NCBI GenBank assembly: GCA_015272155.1
Contig: JACYME010000159.1
Location: 50,544-114,543, forward strand
Source: Leptolyngbyaceae cyanobacterium T60_A2020_046
Lineage (GTDB): Bacteria; Cyanobacteriota; Cyanobacteriia; Phormidesmidales; Phormidesmidaceae
DNA: 64,000 bases
Direction: 5' to 3'
Shown: in pieces, positions 46,495 through 56,723 of the stretch
Layout of the letters: every line of letters begins with the position of its first letter
Position numbering within the stretch: position 1 is the first letter of the stretch
The notes under the pieces: model-generated
Database searches by the model: none
Seen by the model: the letters and a program-made list of their open reading frames with translations, nothing else
Told to the model about the DNA's origin: nothing
Position numbers and translations under genes: made by a program

Positions 46495-46761
46495 GTGGCA
46501 AAAAAGCAGAAGTTTCCTCACCTGCTGGGTTCAAAATGGACGGCCCATGAGAAAACCTTTGGCTGGCAACACTTTCAGGTGGTGACGCGCAAAAATGAAG
46601 GCGCAACGGTATTTGCAGAACTGGTGGCCGCCTGCGACCCCACCGTGCGCTTTTGGGTGAATGCAACAACCCTGAAGAACCGTCGCCTATGGCAGGCCGG
46701 CTGGCAACCGCTCCAGGCCCAGGGCGAGGCGGTGTCTGAGGGACGCCCCCGCAACGAATGA
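46495..46761 (+). CDS. TIGR02450-type Trp-rich protein
   Basis: 88 aa. The pattern KFPHLLGSKWTAHEKTFGWQHFQVV matches small Trp-rich proteins of the TIGR02450 family, found in cyanobacteria and some proteobacteria, function unknown. GTG start with a G-rich region just upstream. Confidence 0.72.
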   Translation: MAKKQKFPHLLGSKWTAHEKTFGWQHFQVVTRKNEGATVFAELVAACDPTVRFWVNATTLKNRRLWQAGWQPLQAQGEAVSEGRPRNE

Positions 46762-46823
46762 ACAGGCCGCAATTCTCCGCGCGTTATTTGCCCTTCGGGG
46801 GGTAACCAACTTGGGCGATACGC

Positions 46824-46853
46824 TTGGGATTTCAATTGCGATTGAAATCCCAA
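46824..46853. other. Perfect 13-bp hairpin upstream of ABC-2 permease
   Basis: TTGGGATTTCAAT and ATTGAAATCCCAA flank a TGCG loop in the 114-bp spacer. No T-run follows, so it may be a leader structure or a processing site rather than a terminator. Confidence 0.7.
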
Positions 46854-46875
46854 AATCCCCGTAGAATTCAAGGGG

Positions 46876-47685
46876 ATGACAAGTAAAACGCAAGAACAGT
46901 CGGTTATGGATGTTTCCCGAATTTGGGTGATTGCGCGAAACGTGTTTCGGGAGGTAATTCGCGATCGCATTCTTTACTTGGTCGCGTTTTATGTCGTTGT
47001 GATGGTGCTGGCCATCTCGCTGTTGCGCGAGGTGGCAGCAGGTACCCAAAACAAACTGTTCCTTGACTTGGGGCTCACTGGAATTCACATCCTGGGGCTC
47101 ATTGTGGCGGTGTTTTTGGGCACGGGCCTCGTCAACAAGGAAATTGAAAAGCGAACGGTGCTGGTGCTGGTGGCCAAGCCTGTGAGCCGGGTGGAGTTTG
47201 TGCTCGGCAAGCACGTGGGCCTGACGGCGGTGCTCGTGGTGCTGACGGTACTGCTGACGGTGATTTACCTGGCGCTGCTGTCCTACGGTCGCATTGAGTA
47301 CAGCCTGACCAGTCTGCTGCTGGCGATCGGTTTCAACGTGCTAGAGCTGATGTTGATTACCGCAGCGGCACTGTTATTTGGGGTGTTTACCAGCTCGCTG
47401 CTGGCGGTGCTGCTCACCTTGGCGGTGTATTTTATGGGCCACCTCAGCGAAGATATCGTGACCCTGGGGCAGATTACTGAAAATCCGGGGTTTGAGCGCC
47501 TATCAAAGGGGATGTATCTGGTGTTGCCCGACCTGGAGCGGCTCAACCTCCGCAACGAAGCCATCTACGGCCTCGACCTGTTACCTTCGTCGATAGAATT
47601 GCTCACCCATGCAGTGTATGCGGGGTTCTATATTGCGCTGTTGCTAACCATCGCGACGGCAATTTTCGCCCGCCGTCAGTTCTAG
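46876..47685 (+). CDS. ABC-2 type permease
   Basis: 269 aa with about six membrane segments. It begins near VSRIWVIARNVFREVIRDRILYLV and contains TGLVNKEIEKRTVLVLVAKPVSR, the usual conserved coupling segment of ABC-2 permeases. No ATPase gene is adjacent on this strand; the GldA-like ATPase about 1 kb to the left on the other strand is a possible partner. The ATG at 46906 (MDVSRIWV) is an alternative start and fits the domain start better; no clear Shine-Dalgarno decides between them. Confidence 0.83.
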   Translation: MTSKTQEQSVMDVSRIWVIARNVFREVIRDRILYLVAFYVVVMVLAISLLREVAAGTQNKLFLDLGLTGIHILGLIVAVFLGTGLVNKEIEKRTVLVLVAKPVSRVEFVLGKHVGLTAVLVVLTVLLTVIYLALLSYGRIEYSLTSLLLAIGFNVLELMLITAAALLFGVFTSSLLAVLLTLAVYFMGHLSEDIVTLGQITENPGFERLSKGMYLVLPDLERLNLRNEAIYGLDLLPSSIELLTHAVYAGFYIALLLTIATAIFARRQF

Positions 47686-47723
47686 CCCGTTGCGGAGCCT
47701 GCCCGTCGGCAGAGCGTGTTGCT

Positions 47724-48365
47724 GTGACCCCGGTTGCTCTTTCTCCTGATCACCCAGACTATCCAGCACGGCTGAATGCTGCACCGGGGCTGACCAGGTT
47801 ACCCACCCTCACAGTTTTGGGCGATCGCGCGCTGCTGCAAGCCAACGCCCTTGCGCTACTGTGTTCTCGCGAGGTGCCCCCCCGGCCACCCTTCACGGCG
47901 GAGGGGCTGCTGCCGCTGTTGGTCACCAGCAAACTTCCGATTATCAGCGGTTTTCATGCGCCCTTAGAAAAGGCGTGCCTCGCTGGGCTGATGCAGAGTG
48001 GGCATCCCACGATTCAGGTTTTGGCGCGAGGGTTAGACGGTCTGCGCCTGAGGCCAGCACAAACGACCGCGATCGCGGCGGGCAGGTTGGTCATCGTGTC
48101 TCCATTTTCGGCCCATCAGCGACGAGCGTCTGTGGCCTTAGCCCAACGGCGCAATCGGGTGATGACGGCGATCGCGATCGCCACCCTGGTTCCCTACGCA
48201 GCCCCCAACAGCAAAGCCAGCGCCTTGGTTCAAGCGCTGGCCGAGGATGGGAGCCCGATTTTCACCCTGGAGGACTCAGAAACCGCTAACCTTCAGGCAT
48301 TGGGCGCGATCGCGGCGACGCCCCAAAGCCTGGCTCAATTGAGCGTAACGAAACCAAGCCACTGA
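47724..48365 (+). CDS. DprA-like DNA-processing protein, short form
   Basis: 213 aa. A DprA/Smf-like Rossmann region is seen: VALSPDHPDYPARLNAAPG and LTVLGDRALL at the N-terminus, SGFHAPLEKACLAGLMQSGHPTIQVLARGLDGLR in the middle and VSPF plus LAQRRNRVMTAIA near the end. The standard SR motif region is altered (LLCSREVPPR) and the winged-helix tail of full DprA is absent. A role in DNA uptake or recombination is inferred from fold only. Confidence 0.68.
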   Translation: MTPVALSPDHPDYPARLNAAPGLTRLPTLTVLGDRALLQANALALLCSREVPPRPPFTAEGLLPLLVTSKLPIISGFHAPLEKACLAGLMQSGHPTIQVLARGLDGLRLRPAQTTAIAAGRLVIVSPFSAHQRRASVALAQRRNRVMTAIAIATLVPYAAPNSKASALVQALAEDGSPIFTLEDSETANLQALGAIAATPQSLAQLSVTKPSH

Positions 48366-48404
48366 GCGAAACCGCTACGACCGCAGATAGCCTGAGCAGT
48401 CTAC

Positions 48405-49589
48405 CTAGCGATCAACAGAGCCCATGATGATGTCAATACTGCCCAAGATTGCCATAATGTCGGCCACCTTCATGCCCTTCAGCAGGTGGGGCAGCACTTG
48501 CAGGTTATTGAAATCAGGGGCGCGGATTTTGAACCGCCAAGGGAAGACGCTATCTTCGCCGATGATATATGCGCCCAGCTCGCCCTTGCCGCTTTCAAGG
48601 CGGACGTAGTGCTCCCCGGCGGGAATTTTGAAGGTCGGCGGAATTTTCTTGCCCGCAAACTGATAGTCAAAGTCATTCCACTGGGACTTTGGCCCTTCTG
48701 CCATCCGCTTGGCTTCCAGGTTTTCAAAGGGGCCGCCAGGGATCTGCTGGCAGGCTTGGCGAATGATTTTCACCGACTCGCGCATTTCTCGAATGCGCAC
48801 CAAGTAGCGGGCCATGCAGTCGCCCGTGGTTTCCCACTGCACGTCCCAATCAAAGTCGTCGTAGCACTCGTAGTGATCCACCTTGCGGAGATCCCACTTG
48901 ACGCCAGAGCCGCGCAGCATCGGGCCAGACAAGCCCCACGCGATCGCCTCATCCCGCGAAATCACGCCAATCCCTTCAACCCGTCGCCGAAAGATAGGGT
49001 TGTTGGTGATGAGCTTTTCGTACTCATCGACCTTCGGCAAAAAGTAATCGCAAAAGTCGAGGCACTTGTCAATCCAGCCGTAGGGGAGGTCGGCAGCAAC
49101 ACCGCCAATGCGGAAATAGTTGTTGTTCACCAAGCGTTGCCCCGTAGCGGCTTCCCACAGGTCATAGATCATCTCTCGTTCCCGAAAGATGTAGAAAAAC
49201 GGCGTCTGTGCGCCCACGTCGGCCAAAAACGGCCCGAGCCAGAGCAGGTGGTTGGCGATACGGTTTAGCTCCAGCATGATGACGCGAATGTAGCTGGCCC
49301 GCTTGGGAACTTCGATATCGGCAAGCTGCTCGGGGGCGTTGACGGTGATCGCTTCATTGAACATGCCTGCCGCATAGTCCCAGCGGCTGACGTAGGGCAC
49401 AAACTGCACGTTGGTGCGGCTTTCAGCGATTTTCTCCATCCCCCGATGGAGGTAGCCAATGACGGGCTCGCAGTCAACGACATCCTCGCCATCCAAGGTC
49501 ACGATGAGACGCAACACCCCGTGCATTGAGGGATGGTGTGGCCCCATGTTGAGCACCATTGGCTCAGTTTTGGTCTCAATTCTGGACAT
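48405..49589 (-). CDS. ndhH: NAD(P)H dehydrogenase subunit H
   Basis: 394-aa 49-kDa-type subunit of the NDH-1 complex, in the peripheral arm near the plastoquinone site, active in cyclic electron flow and respiration. [15 protein letters not shown] at the start, the [15 protein letters not shown] segment and the C-terminal [18 protein letters not shown] are invariant. Full length and solitary here, as is typical in cyanobacteria. Its partner subunit ndhS is at 60256. Confidence 0.97.
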   Translation of the reverse strand: MSRIETKTEPMVLNMGPHHPSMHGVLRLIVTLDGEDVVDCEPVIGYLHRGMEKIAESRTNVQFVPYVSRWDYAAGMFNEAITVNAPEQLADIEVPKRASYIRVIMLELNRIANHLLWLGPFLADVGAQTPFFYIFREREMIYDLWEAATGQRLVNNNYFRIGGVAADLPYGWIDKCLDFCDYFLPKVDEYEKLITNNPIFRRRVEGIGVISRDEAIAWGLSGPMLRGSGVKWDLRKVDHYECYDDFDWDVQWETTGDCMARYLVRIREMRESVKIIRQACQQIPGGPFENLEAKRMAEGPKSQWNDFDYQFAGKKIPPTFKIPAGEHYVRLESGKGELGAYIIGEDSVFPWRFKIRAPDFNNLQVLPHLLKGMKVADIMAILGSIDIIMGSVDR

Positions 49590-49949
49590 GGAATTTGCCT
49601 AGGCTTCCGAAGTTCTTTAAGTATTTTAATGTGGATGGTGGGGTTACGGGCATCCCCAGGGGGCTTAAATTCCATCATGGAGATGATAACTCAATGCAAT
49701 TGATGGGACGGTGGATTGAATCGTGATGATGTATGGGGCGATCGCGAGCCCCTGGAAATCTTGCGGGGGTTTGCCTTGCTGGGTCGCTGTCTGCTGGTGG
49801 GAATGGCAGAGTTGGGGACGACTGTGACAACGCGATGACGGCAAGGATGGGCAAACTACCCGACGGATGGGATGGGCCGACGGATGGGATGCTTAGGGTT
49901 TGGACATATCGGGACGGGTGTGGGATATTTCCGTCCGTGAGGGGATTGG
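49590..49949. other. Divergent intergenic region of ndhH and rsmH
   Basis: 360 bp without a supported gene. Two CGACGGATGGGATG copies (49861-49874 and 49878-49891) form a 17-bp tandem period. Promoters for ndhH and rsmH should lie here, but none was identified. Confidence 0.45.
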
Positions 49950-50912
49950 GTGAGTATGGTGGGGTCAGAATCCGGCGAGTTTCAGCATGTTTCGGTGATG
50001 CCGGAGGCGGCGATCGCGGGGCTCAATTTGCAGCCCGGCGGCCTGTATTTGGATGCCACAGTGGGCGGTGGGGGGCACAGCGATCGCATTCTGGCTGCCC
50101 AGCCCGAGGTGCAGGTGGTAGCCATTGATCAAGATGAGCAGGCGATCGCAGCAGCCCAGGCGCGGCTGGCCGGGTATGGCGATCGCGTGCAGTTTTGGCG
50201 CGGTAACTTTGCCGACTATCAGCCGGGAGAGATGCGATTTCATGGAATTTTGGCAGACTTGGGGGTGAGTTCGCCCCAGTTTGATACGCCAGAGCGGGGC
50301 TTTAGCTTTCGCCACGAGGCCGATCTCGATATGCGGATGGATCAGCGGCAGGCGGTGACGGCGGCGACGATCATCAATCACTGGGATGAGACGGATCTCG
50401 CTAACACGTTCTACACCTATGGTGAAGAGCGGCTGTCGCGGCGAATTGCGCGGGCCATTGTTGAGCAGCGTCCCTTTCACACCACAACAGAGCTGGCGGC
50501 GGCGATCGCGCGGTGTGTGCCGGGAAGCTATCGCCATGGGCGTATCCATCCTGCCACCCGCGTGTTTCAAGCCCTGCGCATTGCGGTCAATGGCGAGCTG
50601 ACGGTGCTAGAAACGTTGCTCCAGCGGGCTCCCGATTGGTTGGTTCCGGGCGGCAGGCTGGTAATCATCAGCTTCCATAGTTTGGAGGATCGCATGGTGA
50701 AACAGCACTTTCGGAATGACGATCGCCTGCGGGTGATCACCAAAAAGCCACAGGTGGCGACGGAGGCCGAGGTGGCTGAAAATGTGCGATCGCGATCGGC
50801 AAAACTGCGCGTCGCTGAACGCATTGGGGGAGAGAATCCCGACCCTGAAATCCGCGATCGCAAAAAAAGCGCTGCGTATCTCCGGGGTGGTAAATCCTCC
50901 TCCCAAAGGTGA
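49950..50912 (+). CDS. rsmH: 16S rRNA m4C1402 methyltransferase RsmH
   Basis: 320 aa, SAM-dependent N4-methyltransferase acting on C1402 of 16S rRNA. The SAM site [34 protein letters not shown] and the C-terminal [17 protein letters not shown] and [13 protein letters not shown] are all present. A GAGGGG 6 bases before the GTG at 49950 favours this start; ATG at 49956 is an alternative. No ftsL or pbp gene follows, unlike in many bacteria. Confidence 0.95.
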   Translation: MSMVGSESGEFQHVSVMPEAAIAGLNLQPGGLYLDATVGGGGHSDRILAAQPEVQVVAIDQDEQAIAAAQARLAGYGDRVQFWRGNFADYQPGEMRFHGILADLGVSSPQFDTPERGFSFRHEADLDMRMDQRQAVTAATIINHWDETDLANTFYTYGEERLSRRIARAIVEQRPFHTTTELAAAIARCVPGSYRHGRIHPATRVFQALRIAVNGELTVLETLLQRAPDWLVPGGRLVIISFHSLEDRMVKQHFRNDDRLRVITKKPQVATEAEVAENVRSRSAKLRVAERIGGENPDPEIRDRKKSAAYLRGGKSSSQR

Positions 50913-50993
50913 CGTTTAATACATTCGCATTGCGAAGACCGCAGCCCCAGAGCCACCCCCCCTAACTCCAGGCAGCAATGTGTCAAGGCTTGA

Positions 50994-52391
50994 TCAGGCG
51001 TCGCCACTGGGTTGAGGGGCGATCGCCGGTTCTGGGCTAACCGTTGTGGAGGGTTCAGGCAATCGCGCTGGGGCCGGCTCAATGCTGACCCGCAAGGTAA
51101 AGGGCACCGCCAACAAAAAACAGCCACCCCCGACCACGACCGCCAGCAGCCGATTGTTGTTGAGCAAATGGGACATCACCCACCCCAAGCCCAGGGAAGC
51201 GACGATTTCGGGCAGCACAATGAACATATTGAAAATGCCCATATAAATGCCGCTTTTGCGATCGGGCAATGAGCCAATGAGCATGGCATAGGGCAGCGAT
51301 AGCAGACTTGACCAGGCAATCCCCAACCCAATCATCGGTAAAATTACCCAGCGGGGCGAGGGCACCCACAGCAACGCAATCAAACCCAGCCCGCCACAGG
51401 TGAGGCAAAGCGCGTGGGCGACTTGGCGGCTGGTGGCCGCGACCAGCCGAGGCAGCAGAAAAGACGCCCCAAAACACACCGCGTTATAGGTCGCGATGCA
51501 GATGCCCGCCCACTCGACGCCATCGGCGTAGCGGGCAGAGGTTTCGTCGATCGCGCCAAACAGGTTATGGGCGATCGCGGGGGGAAAGTACAAAAACACG
51601 CAGTACATGCCCAACCAGCTCAGACCCTGCACCCAGGCCAACTGACGCATGGTTTTGGGCATTTGGCGCAGGGCCGTCACAACCTCGCGCCCCGTCGCCA
51701 GCACCCCCAACCGTCGCGACTGCTGCCGCCGAAAGGCTTCCATATCGCGGGGGGGCTTTTCCTCCGTGAAATAGACCGTCCACAACACCGTGCCCAAAAA
51801 GACGATCGCCCCGACATAAAACGAGGCGACGGTCGCAAAGGGAATTTGATTGGCTGACCGCGTCTGGGTCACGGGCAGCACATGGGAAAACACCCAGGGC
51901 ATCGCCGTTGCGAATACGGCCCCCAGACCAATAAACAGACTTTGCATCGCAAAGCCGCGGGTGCGCTGATGGGGCGGGAGCAAATCGCTCACAAAGGCCC
52001 GGAAGGGCTCCATGCTGATATTGGCGGCGGTATCCATCAGCCAGAGCAGGGCTACCGCAATCCACAAACTGCTGGCGTTGGGCATACACACAAGGGCGAT
52101 CGCGCTCAGCAGCGCCCCGACCAAGAAGTAAGGTCGCCGCCGCCCCAGCACGCCCCAAGTATTGTCGCTGAGGTTGCCGATAATAGGCTGGACGAGCAGC
52201 CCCGTCAAAGGAGCCGCCAGCCAGAGAATAGGAATTTGGTCAGCCCGAGCCCCCAAGTGCTCAAAAATGACACTGGTATTTGCCATTTGCAGCCCCCAGC
52301 CAAACTGAATTCCTAGGAATCCTAGGTTCATGTTCCACAGTTGCCAAAAGGTCAGTGTCTTTTTGGAGGGCTGTGTTGATTGAGAAGTCAC
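50994..52391 (-). CDS. MFS transporter, GPH/SLC45-like
   Basis: 465 aa from a GTG at 52391 (an in-frame TTG at 52451 would add 20 residues). Twelve membrane segments. FWQLWNMNLGFLGIQFGWGLQMANTS, the loop PIIGNLSDNTWGVLGRRRPY and DRKSGIYMGIFNMFIVLPEI are typical of the sucrose/maltose-type (GPH and SLC45) branch of MFS. The C-terminus is a Pro-rich cytoplasmic tail. A sugar or glycoside symporter is likely; the substrate is unknown. Confidence 0.83.
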   Translation of the reverse strand: MTSQSTQPSKKTLTFWQLWNMNLGFLGIQFGWGLQMANTSVIFEHLGARADQIPILWLAAPLTGLLVQPIIGNLSDNTWGVLGRRRPYFLVGALLSAIALVCMPNASSLWIAVALLWLMDTAANISMEPFRAFVSDLLPPHQRTRGFAMQSLFIGLGAVFATAMPWVFSHVLPVTQTRSANQIPFATVASFYVGAIVFLGTVLWTVYFTEEKPPRDMEAFRRQQSRRLGVLATGREVVTALRQMPKTMRQLAWVQGLSWLGMYCVFLYFPPAIAHNLFGAIDETSARYADGVEWAGICIATYNAVCFGASFLLPRLVAATSRQVAHALCLTCGGLGLIALLWVPSPRWVILPMIGLGIAWSSLLSLPYAMLIGSLPDRKSGIYMGIFNMFIVLPEIVASLGLGWVMSHLLNNNRLLAVVVGGGCFLLAVPFTLRVSIEPAPARLPEPSTTVSPEPAIAPQPSGDA

Positions 52392-52500
52392 ACCGTCGTA
52401 TCCAAACCTGCGTCGTTGAGCGTCTGGCCGTCGCGCAGTGTTGCGTAGCAAAGAAGGTCAGGGCTATGGGTGCAGCCATCATAGCCAGGATGGTTGATGG

Positions 52501-52542
52501 GCGATTGCGAAATAGAACCTTGAGGCTCTATTTCGCAATCGC
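52501..52542. other. Perfect 16-bp hairpin upstream of the MFS gene
   Basis: GCGATTGCGAAATAGA and TCTATTTCGCAATCGC flank a 10-base loop (which can itself pair CCT/AGG). It lies 110 bp upstream of the MFS start. No T-run; it could be a regulatory or repeat-derived structure. Confidence 0.8.
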
Positions 52543-52899
52543 GGCTCGCCTCGTGACGCTTCCGCATTTTGCCTTGGGCCAAATCGAATCTTTTTTTAGG
52601 ATGACGAATTCAGCAAAATTTTGCCTCCAGCGAAAGGGAGATTTCCGTCAGCGATCGCGGCACAGCGCCATTCCAGCCCTGGTGAACACCTTAGATCGAG
52701 CGCAACCGATCGCATTGCGTTAGGCCACTCAGGTAAACCGGGTAACCTGAAACTAAGCTCGCCCCATTGACGCACCCATCCCCCAGGTATTGCTCCATCT
52801 TCCATACACCTTTGCCACTTTGCCAGGGCCAAGGGTATCGGGATGGGGCACTGCGATCGCAATTTACCCTCCATTCAATCCATCTACCAACGCCTCGAA
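52543..52899. other. Intergenic before radC
   Basis: No gene seen. The region between the hairpin and radC should hold the radC promoter; none was recognised. Confidence 0.4.
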
Positions 52900-53655
52900 A
52901 TGACCTCAAACAAAGGGCTTCCGGGAGTCTACCAAGTCCGTGTCACAGATATGCCATCCAGTGAACGGCCTCGCGAACGTCTGCTCGCCCAAGGGGCAAA
53001 AAGCCTCGCCACCGCAGAACTGATCGCGATTCTGTTGGGCACCGGACAAGGGCCGGGAAAATTATCCGCCGTGGGGCTGGGCCAGTATATTCTGCAATCC
53101 CTAGGTCAAGATCAGCGCGATGCCATGAGCGTGTTACGCGATGTCTCCCCCCAAGAGCTGATGCAGATTCCAGGAGTCGGCCCGGCCAAGGCGACGACAA
53201 TTTTGGCCGCGATCGAACTGGGGAAACGGGTGATTCAATCTCGCCCGCCCGAAAAAACCGTGGTGGATGATCCCAGCGTCGCCGCCGCAGCCCTAAGCCA
53301 CGACCTAATGTGGCAAGCCCAAGAGCGCTTTGCCGTCTTGCTGCTCGACATCAAACACCGGATTTTGGGCACCAAGGTGATCACCATCGGCACCGCAACC
53401 GAAACCCTGGCCCACCCCCGCGAAATTTTTCGGGAGGTGATTCGGCAAGGGGCGACGCGGCTGATCATTGCCCACAACCACCCCAGCGGCAATCTTGAGC
53501 CCAGCGCCGAAGACCTCAGCCTGACGCGCCAGTTGCTTGAGGCGGCGCAGGTGCTCGGCATTCCGCTGCTAGATCACTTGATTTTGGGCAATGGTGATTT
53601 TCGCAGCCTGCGCCAAACGACCAGCCTCTGGCAGGATTTGCCCGCCACGGCCTAG
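52900..53655 (+). CDS. radC: RadC family JAB-domain protein
   Basis: 251 aa from the ATG at 52900. An N-terminal helix-hairpin-helix region ([20 protein letters not shown]) precedes a JAB/MPN metalloprotease-like domain with the zinc motif [14 protein letters not shown]. RadC proteins were named after a repair phenotype later traced elsewhere, and their activity is unproven. The upstream in-frame ATG at 52843 adds 19 unconserved residues. Confidence 0.93.
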   Translation: MTSNKGLPGVYQVRVTDMPSSERPRERLLAQGAKSLATAELIAILLGTGQGPGKLSAVGLGQYILQSLGQDQRDAMSVLRDVSPQELMQIPGVGPAKATTILAAIELGKRVIQSRPPEKTVVDDPSVAAAALSHDLMWQAQERFAVLLLDIKHRILGTKVITIGTATETLAHPREIFREVIRQGATRLIIAHNHPSGNLEPSAEDLSLTRQLLEAAQVLGIPLLDHLILGNGDFRSLRQTTSLWQDLPATA

Positions 53656-53768
53656 GGGCTGCCATCAATTCAGCCCAGATAATTGCTTTCCGGAAACCTT
53701 CCAGGAACTTCCCAGAAGCCGGGCGGAATAGGCGTTATCGCCATCGCCAGTGACTTGGGGACAACGTC

Positions 53769-53855
53769 GGAACAGACACCCGGTTTCTCCTCAGCAATTC
53801 GCTCTGTTGCGTGAATCAGCCTTGGAAGAAACCGGGTGTCTTGCTATCCTGTCTC
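53769..53855 (+). repeat. 87-bp palindromic dispersed repeat, copy C
   Basis: Inner arms AGACACCCGGTTTCT and AGAAACCGGGTGTCT are exactly complementary (15 bp). The length and core match copies A and B. It lies in the convergent spacer between radC and the phosphoketolase-like gene, 9 bp before the stop of the latter. Confidence 0.88.
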
Positions 53856-53863
53856 GTTGCCCC

Positions 53864-56071
53864 TTAGCCCAACAGAGCCTGGGCGCGGGCGACAAAGTTT
53901 TCAGCGGTGAGGCCGTTGAGCGCCATCAACTGTCCGGCGCTGGCGGTGGTTTCGCCCCGCTTCCAGGCAAATACGTCGCGGGGGGCGGTGCTGCGCAGCA
54001 TTACGGGTTCGAGCATGGCGGAGGTGCCTCCGGTCACGCCCAGCACCACGTCGCCCCCAAAGAGCGCGTCGAACTCGGCATCGCTGAGGAAGTCGCCGTC
54101 GGGTTCGGTGCAGGTGTCCCACGCGACATCGGTGGGGCGATAGAGGCGACGGGGGCTGACGATCGCCACAATGCGCGTGCCAATTCCAGCGGCGGCGAGC
54201 TGTTTTGCCGCGTCATACACCGGAATCAGGATCATATCCCCAATCACCGCGAAGACGACGGTTTTGTCGCCGGGGGTGCTGTGAAGGACGATCGCGCCCT
54301 GTTCCAGCGCCGTTTGGGTTTGGGCCAGCGTTGTGCGCACGGGCAGGGGCGATTTGCTGGCGGTAATCGTCACCCCTTTGTTTTGGGTGCCCAGCGCCCA
54401 GGCATAGCAGGCTTGAATGCTGTTGGCATCAATGGGAAACAGCGGAAACACGTTGCCATTGCGCATCATGCCCGCGAAGTAGTTTTCAATCTCGGGGCGT
54501 TGGTGTGTCCAGCCATTGCGACCCTGCTCCAGCGCGCCAGCGGTAAAGAGGGTGATGGTGCTGGGGGTAGGCCGCCGCAGCTCAGCCATCGCCTGGGTCA
54601 CCGTTTGCCAGATGGGCAGGCCGTTGATGGCAAAGGATTCATAGGAACACCACAGCGACCGCGCCCCAAACAGCGCCTGAGCCACTGCCAACCCCGCGCA
54701 AGCATCCTCACTCAGGGGCTCATAGACCTGGCCCTGGGGCTGCTGAAAGTAGGTGGCGTCCGTTGTGGGGTGAATGATTTTGAGGGCTTGGTTGATGTTG
54801 TTGATGCCCGAGGCGGCGTTGCCATCGGCATTGGTCACGATGAATTGTGGATCCTGCTGGCCCACATAGCCCACGATCGCGCCCATCGCCGTCGTCGCGA
54901 CCTGCTTATCGCCCCCCACCGGAAATTCCGTGAGCGGCAGGGTGCCCAGCTCCGCCACGGGCAACACCGACTCCGTCACCGCTGTTTGGGCATTGGGGCC
55001 GCCGTTGGCGCGCTCAAAGTTGGTACGCACCAGGTTCCAGGCGTCGGGGGTGAGCGATCGCGCCGTCAGCGCCTCGGTAATGTAGTCGCGGGTCAGGCTA
55101 TCGCCGGGGTAAAGGTTGTGGGACTGTGCGCCGCGCTTGTGGACACCCGCCCCCTTCAACTGTTTGATAATCAGCACTGTCAGCGTGCCGCTGAGGGCCA
55201 GCTTAGCGGCCCGATCCGTCGCTTCGAGCACCGCCCGGGTAAAGGCCAAACGCTGAGAGAACGAAAACGCCGTGCTGTCGACATAGGCTCCGGGCTGGTT
55301 GGCGTCGTCAAACGCCTTGGCATCCACTAGCACCACCTCCTGAAAGCCGTTGCCGCGCCAATAGTCCACCATCGCCGCGTTGGACTGGGTAGACACCATG
55401 CTGTGGTGCTCTTGGGAGTAGCCATTCCACACCAAAATCGGCAAAAAGTTAGTGGCGTTGGGGTAGGCGGTGTGAAAGTGCCCAAAGCTGCTCATGATGT
55501 AGGGCTCACCCAGGCCGCCATCGCCAATGGTGACGGGAAACAGCACGCCGGGGTGCAGTTTGGCCCCGGCCATGGCAAAGTGCTGGCCCTGCCCCAGGGG
55601 ACCAGCGGGGTTCAGTAGGCCCGGAATTTGCCCCGAGAGGTGGCCGAGCAAGCCGTGGGTCTCACGGAAGCGATCGCACAAATCTTGCACGGTGTAGATG
55701 CCCATGGCTTCCAAGGAGCGATCCAGAAACACAGTGCTATAGAAGCCCGGCGCGTGGTGGCCGACTTCGGTAATTAGGTTCTTGTGGCCCAGCATCACTA
55801 GGGCGGCGATGCCCTCTGCCACGCTGGCAAATCCGCCGGGGTGGCCCGATTCTTTGCTGGCGGTCATTTGCAGGGTGAGGTAGCGCAACCCATCGGCGGC
55901 GAGCAGGGTTTGATAAACCGCAGCGGGGTCGGTGGGGTCGGCGATCGCGGGTTGCCCCGGGGCGATCGCAGGCGCTTTACCGTAGGTGTCAAACTCGGGC
56001 AGGCTTTGGGCAAAGGACTGGATGCCGTCGCAAAACGCAGGGGCAGGGATTGTCGATGAAGCTACGGTCAT
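53864..56071 (-). CDS. Phosphoketolase-family TPP enzyme
   Basis: 735 aa from the ATG at 56071. Thiamine-diphosphate enzyme with ESGHPGGFASVAEGIA and GHHAPG (cofactor His region), GDGGLGEPYIMSSFGHFHTA and NGYSQEHHSMVS, resembling the divergent cyanobacterial phosphoketolase-like paralogue (Synechocystis sll0529 type) more than canonical XFP. Canonical phosphoketolase splits xylulose-5-P or fructose-6-P to acetyl-P. The divergent form may act on other sugar phosphates. The MTVASSTIPAP start is chosen; an upstream in-frame start at 56119 is weaker. Confidence 0.75.
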   Translation of the reverse strand: MTVASSTIPAPAFCDGIQSFAQSLPEFDTYGKAPAIAPGQPAIADPTDPAAVYQTLLAADGLRYLTLQMTASKESGHPGGFASVAEGIAALVMLGHKNLITEVGHHAPGFYSTVFLDRSLEAMGIYTVQDLCDRFRETHGLLGHLSGQIPGLLNPAGPLGQGQHFAMAGAKLHPGVLFPVTIGDGGLGEPYIMSSFGHFHTAYPNATNFLPILVWNGYSQEHHSMVSTQSNAAMVDYWRGNGFQEVVLVDAKAFDDANQPGAYVDSTAFSFSQRLAFTRAVLEATDRAAKLALSGTLTVLIIKQLKGAGVHKRGAQSHNLYPGDSLTRDYITEALTARSLTPDAWNLVRTNFERANGGPNAQTAVTESVLPVAELGTLPLTEFPVGGDKQVATTAMGAIVGYVGQQDPQFIVTNADGNAASGINNINQALKIIHPTTDATYFQQPQGQVYEPLSEDACAGLAVAQALFGARSLWCSYESFAINGLPIWQTVTQAMAELRRPTPSTITLFTAGALEQGRNGWTHQRPEIENYFAGMMRNGNVFPLFPIDANSIQACYAWALGTQNKGVTITASKSPLPVRTTLAQTQTALEQGAIVLHSTPGDKTVVFAVIGDMILIPVYDAAKQLAAAGIGTRIVAIVSPRRLYRPTDVAWDTCTEPDGDFLSDAEFDALFGGDVVLGVTGGTSAMLEPVMLRSTAPRDVFAWKRGETTASAGQLMALNGLTAENFVARAQALLG

Positions 56072-56723
56072 AGGGCTAGATACCTTCTCGCGTCGATGAG
56101 GAGCAGCGCTCAGATTCAAGATCCATCCTACAGAGACTCAAAAAAATGGTGGCGTCGGGGGCAGTGCAGGAACGCTCACCGCGATCGCCCCAAGATCTCA
56201 GTTGGGCATCTTGTAAATCCATACTCCCCAAAGAATTGATTTAAGTCAATCTTTTAGGGCGTAATTTCCGTTGCGGAGCTTCGACCCAATTCGACCTTGC
56301 TCCGAGATCATTTCTGGGCAAAGATGCCCTGTTTCTCAAGGCGGTGATAGCCTTTGCAGCAAGGAGGGAGATTCTAGAGTGAGGATTGCAAAACTGGGAT
56401 ACCGTTAGTTCGGGGCAAGCATTTTCTCAGACTCATAAAGCTGGAACTTAAGCACTTGAAGAGTACTGCAAAGCGCTGAAGCCCCTCGGCTGTCGCCCAC
56501 CTTTATCAGCCACTCATCTTGATCAAGAGAGATAAGGGAAACCTAGTCCCACGGCTTGTGTTCAGCATGTGAACTGTTAAGTCCTAAGCGTCTTGAACCG
56601 CTGAAACGGGTTGACTCGCCCAAAGACTCAACACCGTTAGACATCCTTAAATTAAGGGCTCTCGTTTTCCCGAATTTAAGTGGGGGTAGGGCCGTTTCCA
56701 CCGTCATCGTTGTGTGCCTTCCG
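56072..56723. other. Divergent intergenic region
   Basis: 652 bp without a supported gene between the leftward phosphoketolase-like gene and the rightward sulfotransferase gene. AT-richer than surroundings. The first 169 bases of the open frame ending in the sulfotransferase start within it but are not conserved-looking. Confidence 0.45.

Noticed and set aside
49733..50128. Rightward 131-codon frame upstream of rsmH
   Set aside because: Overlaps the start of rsmH in another frame; Arg/Gly-rich translation lacks features.
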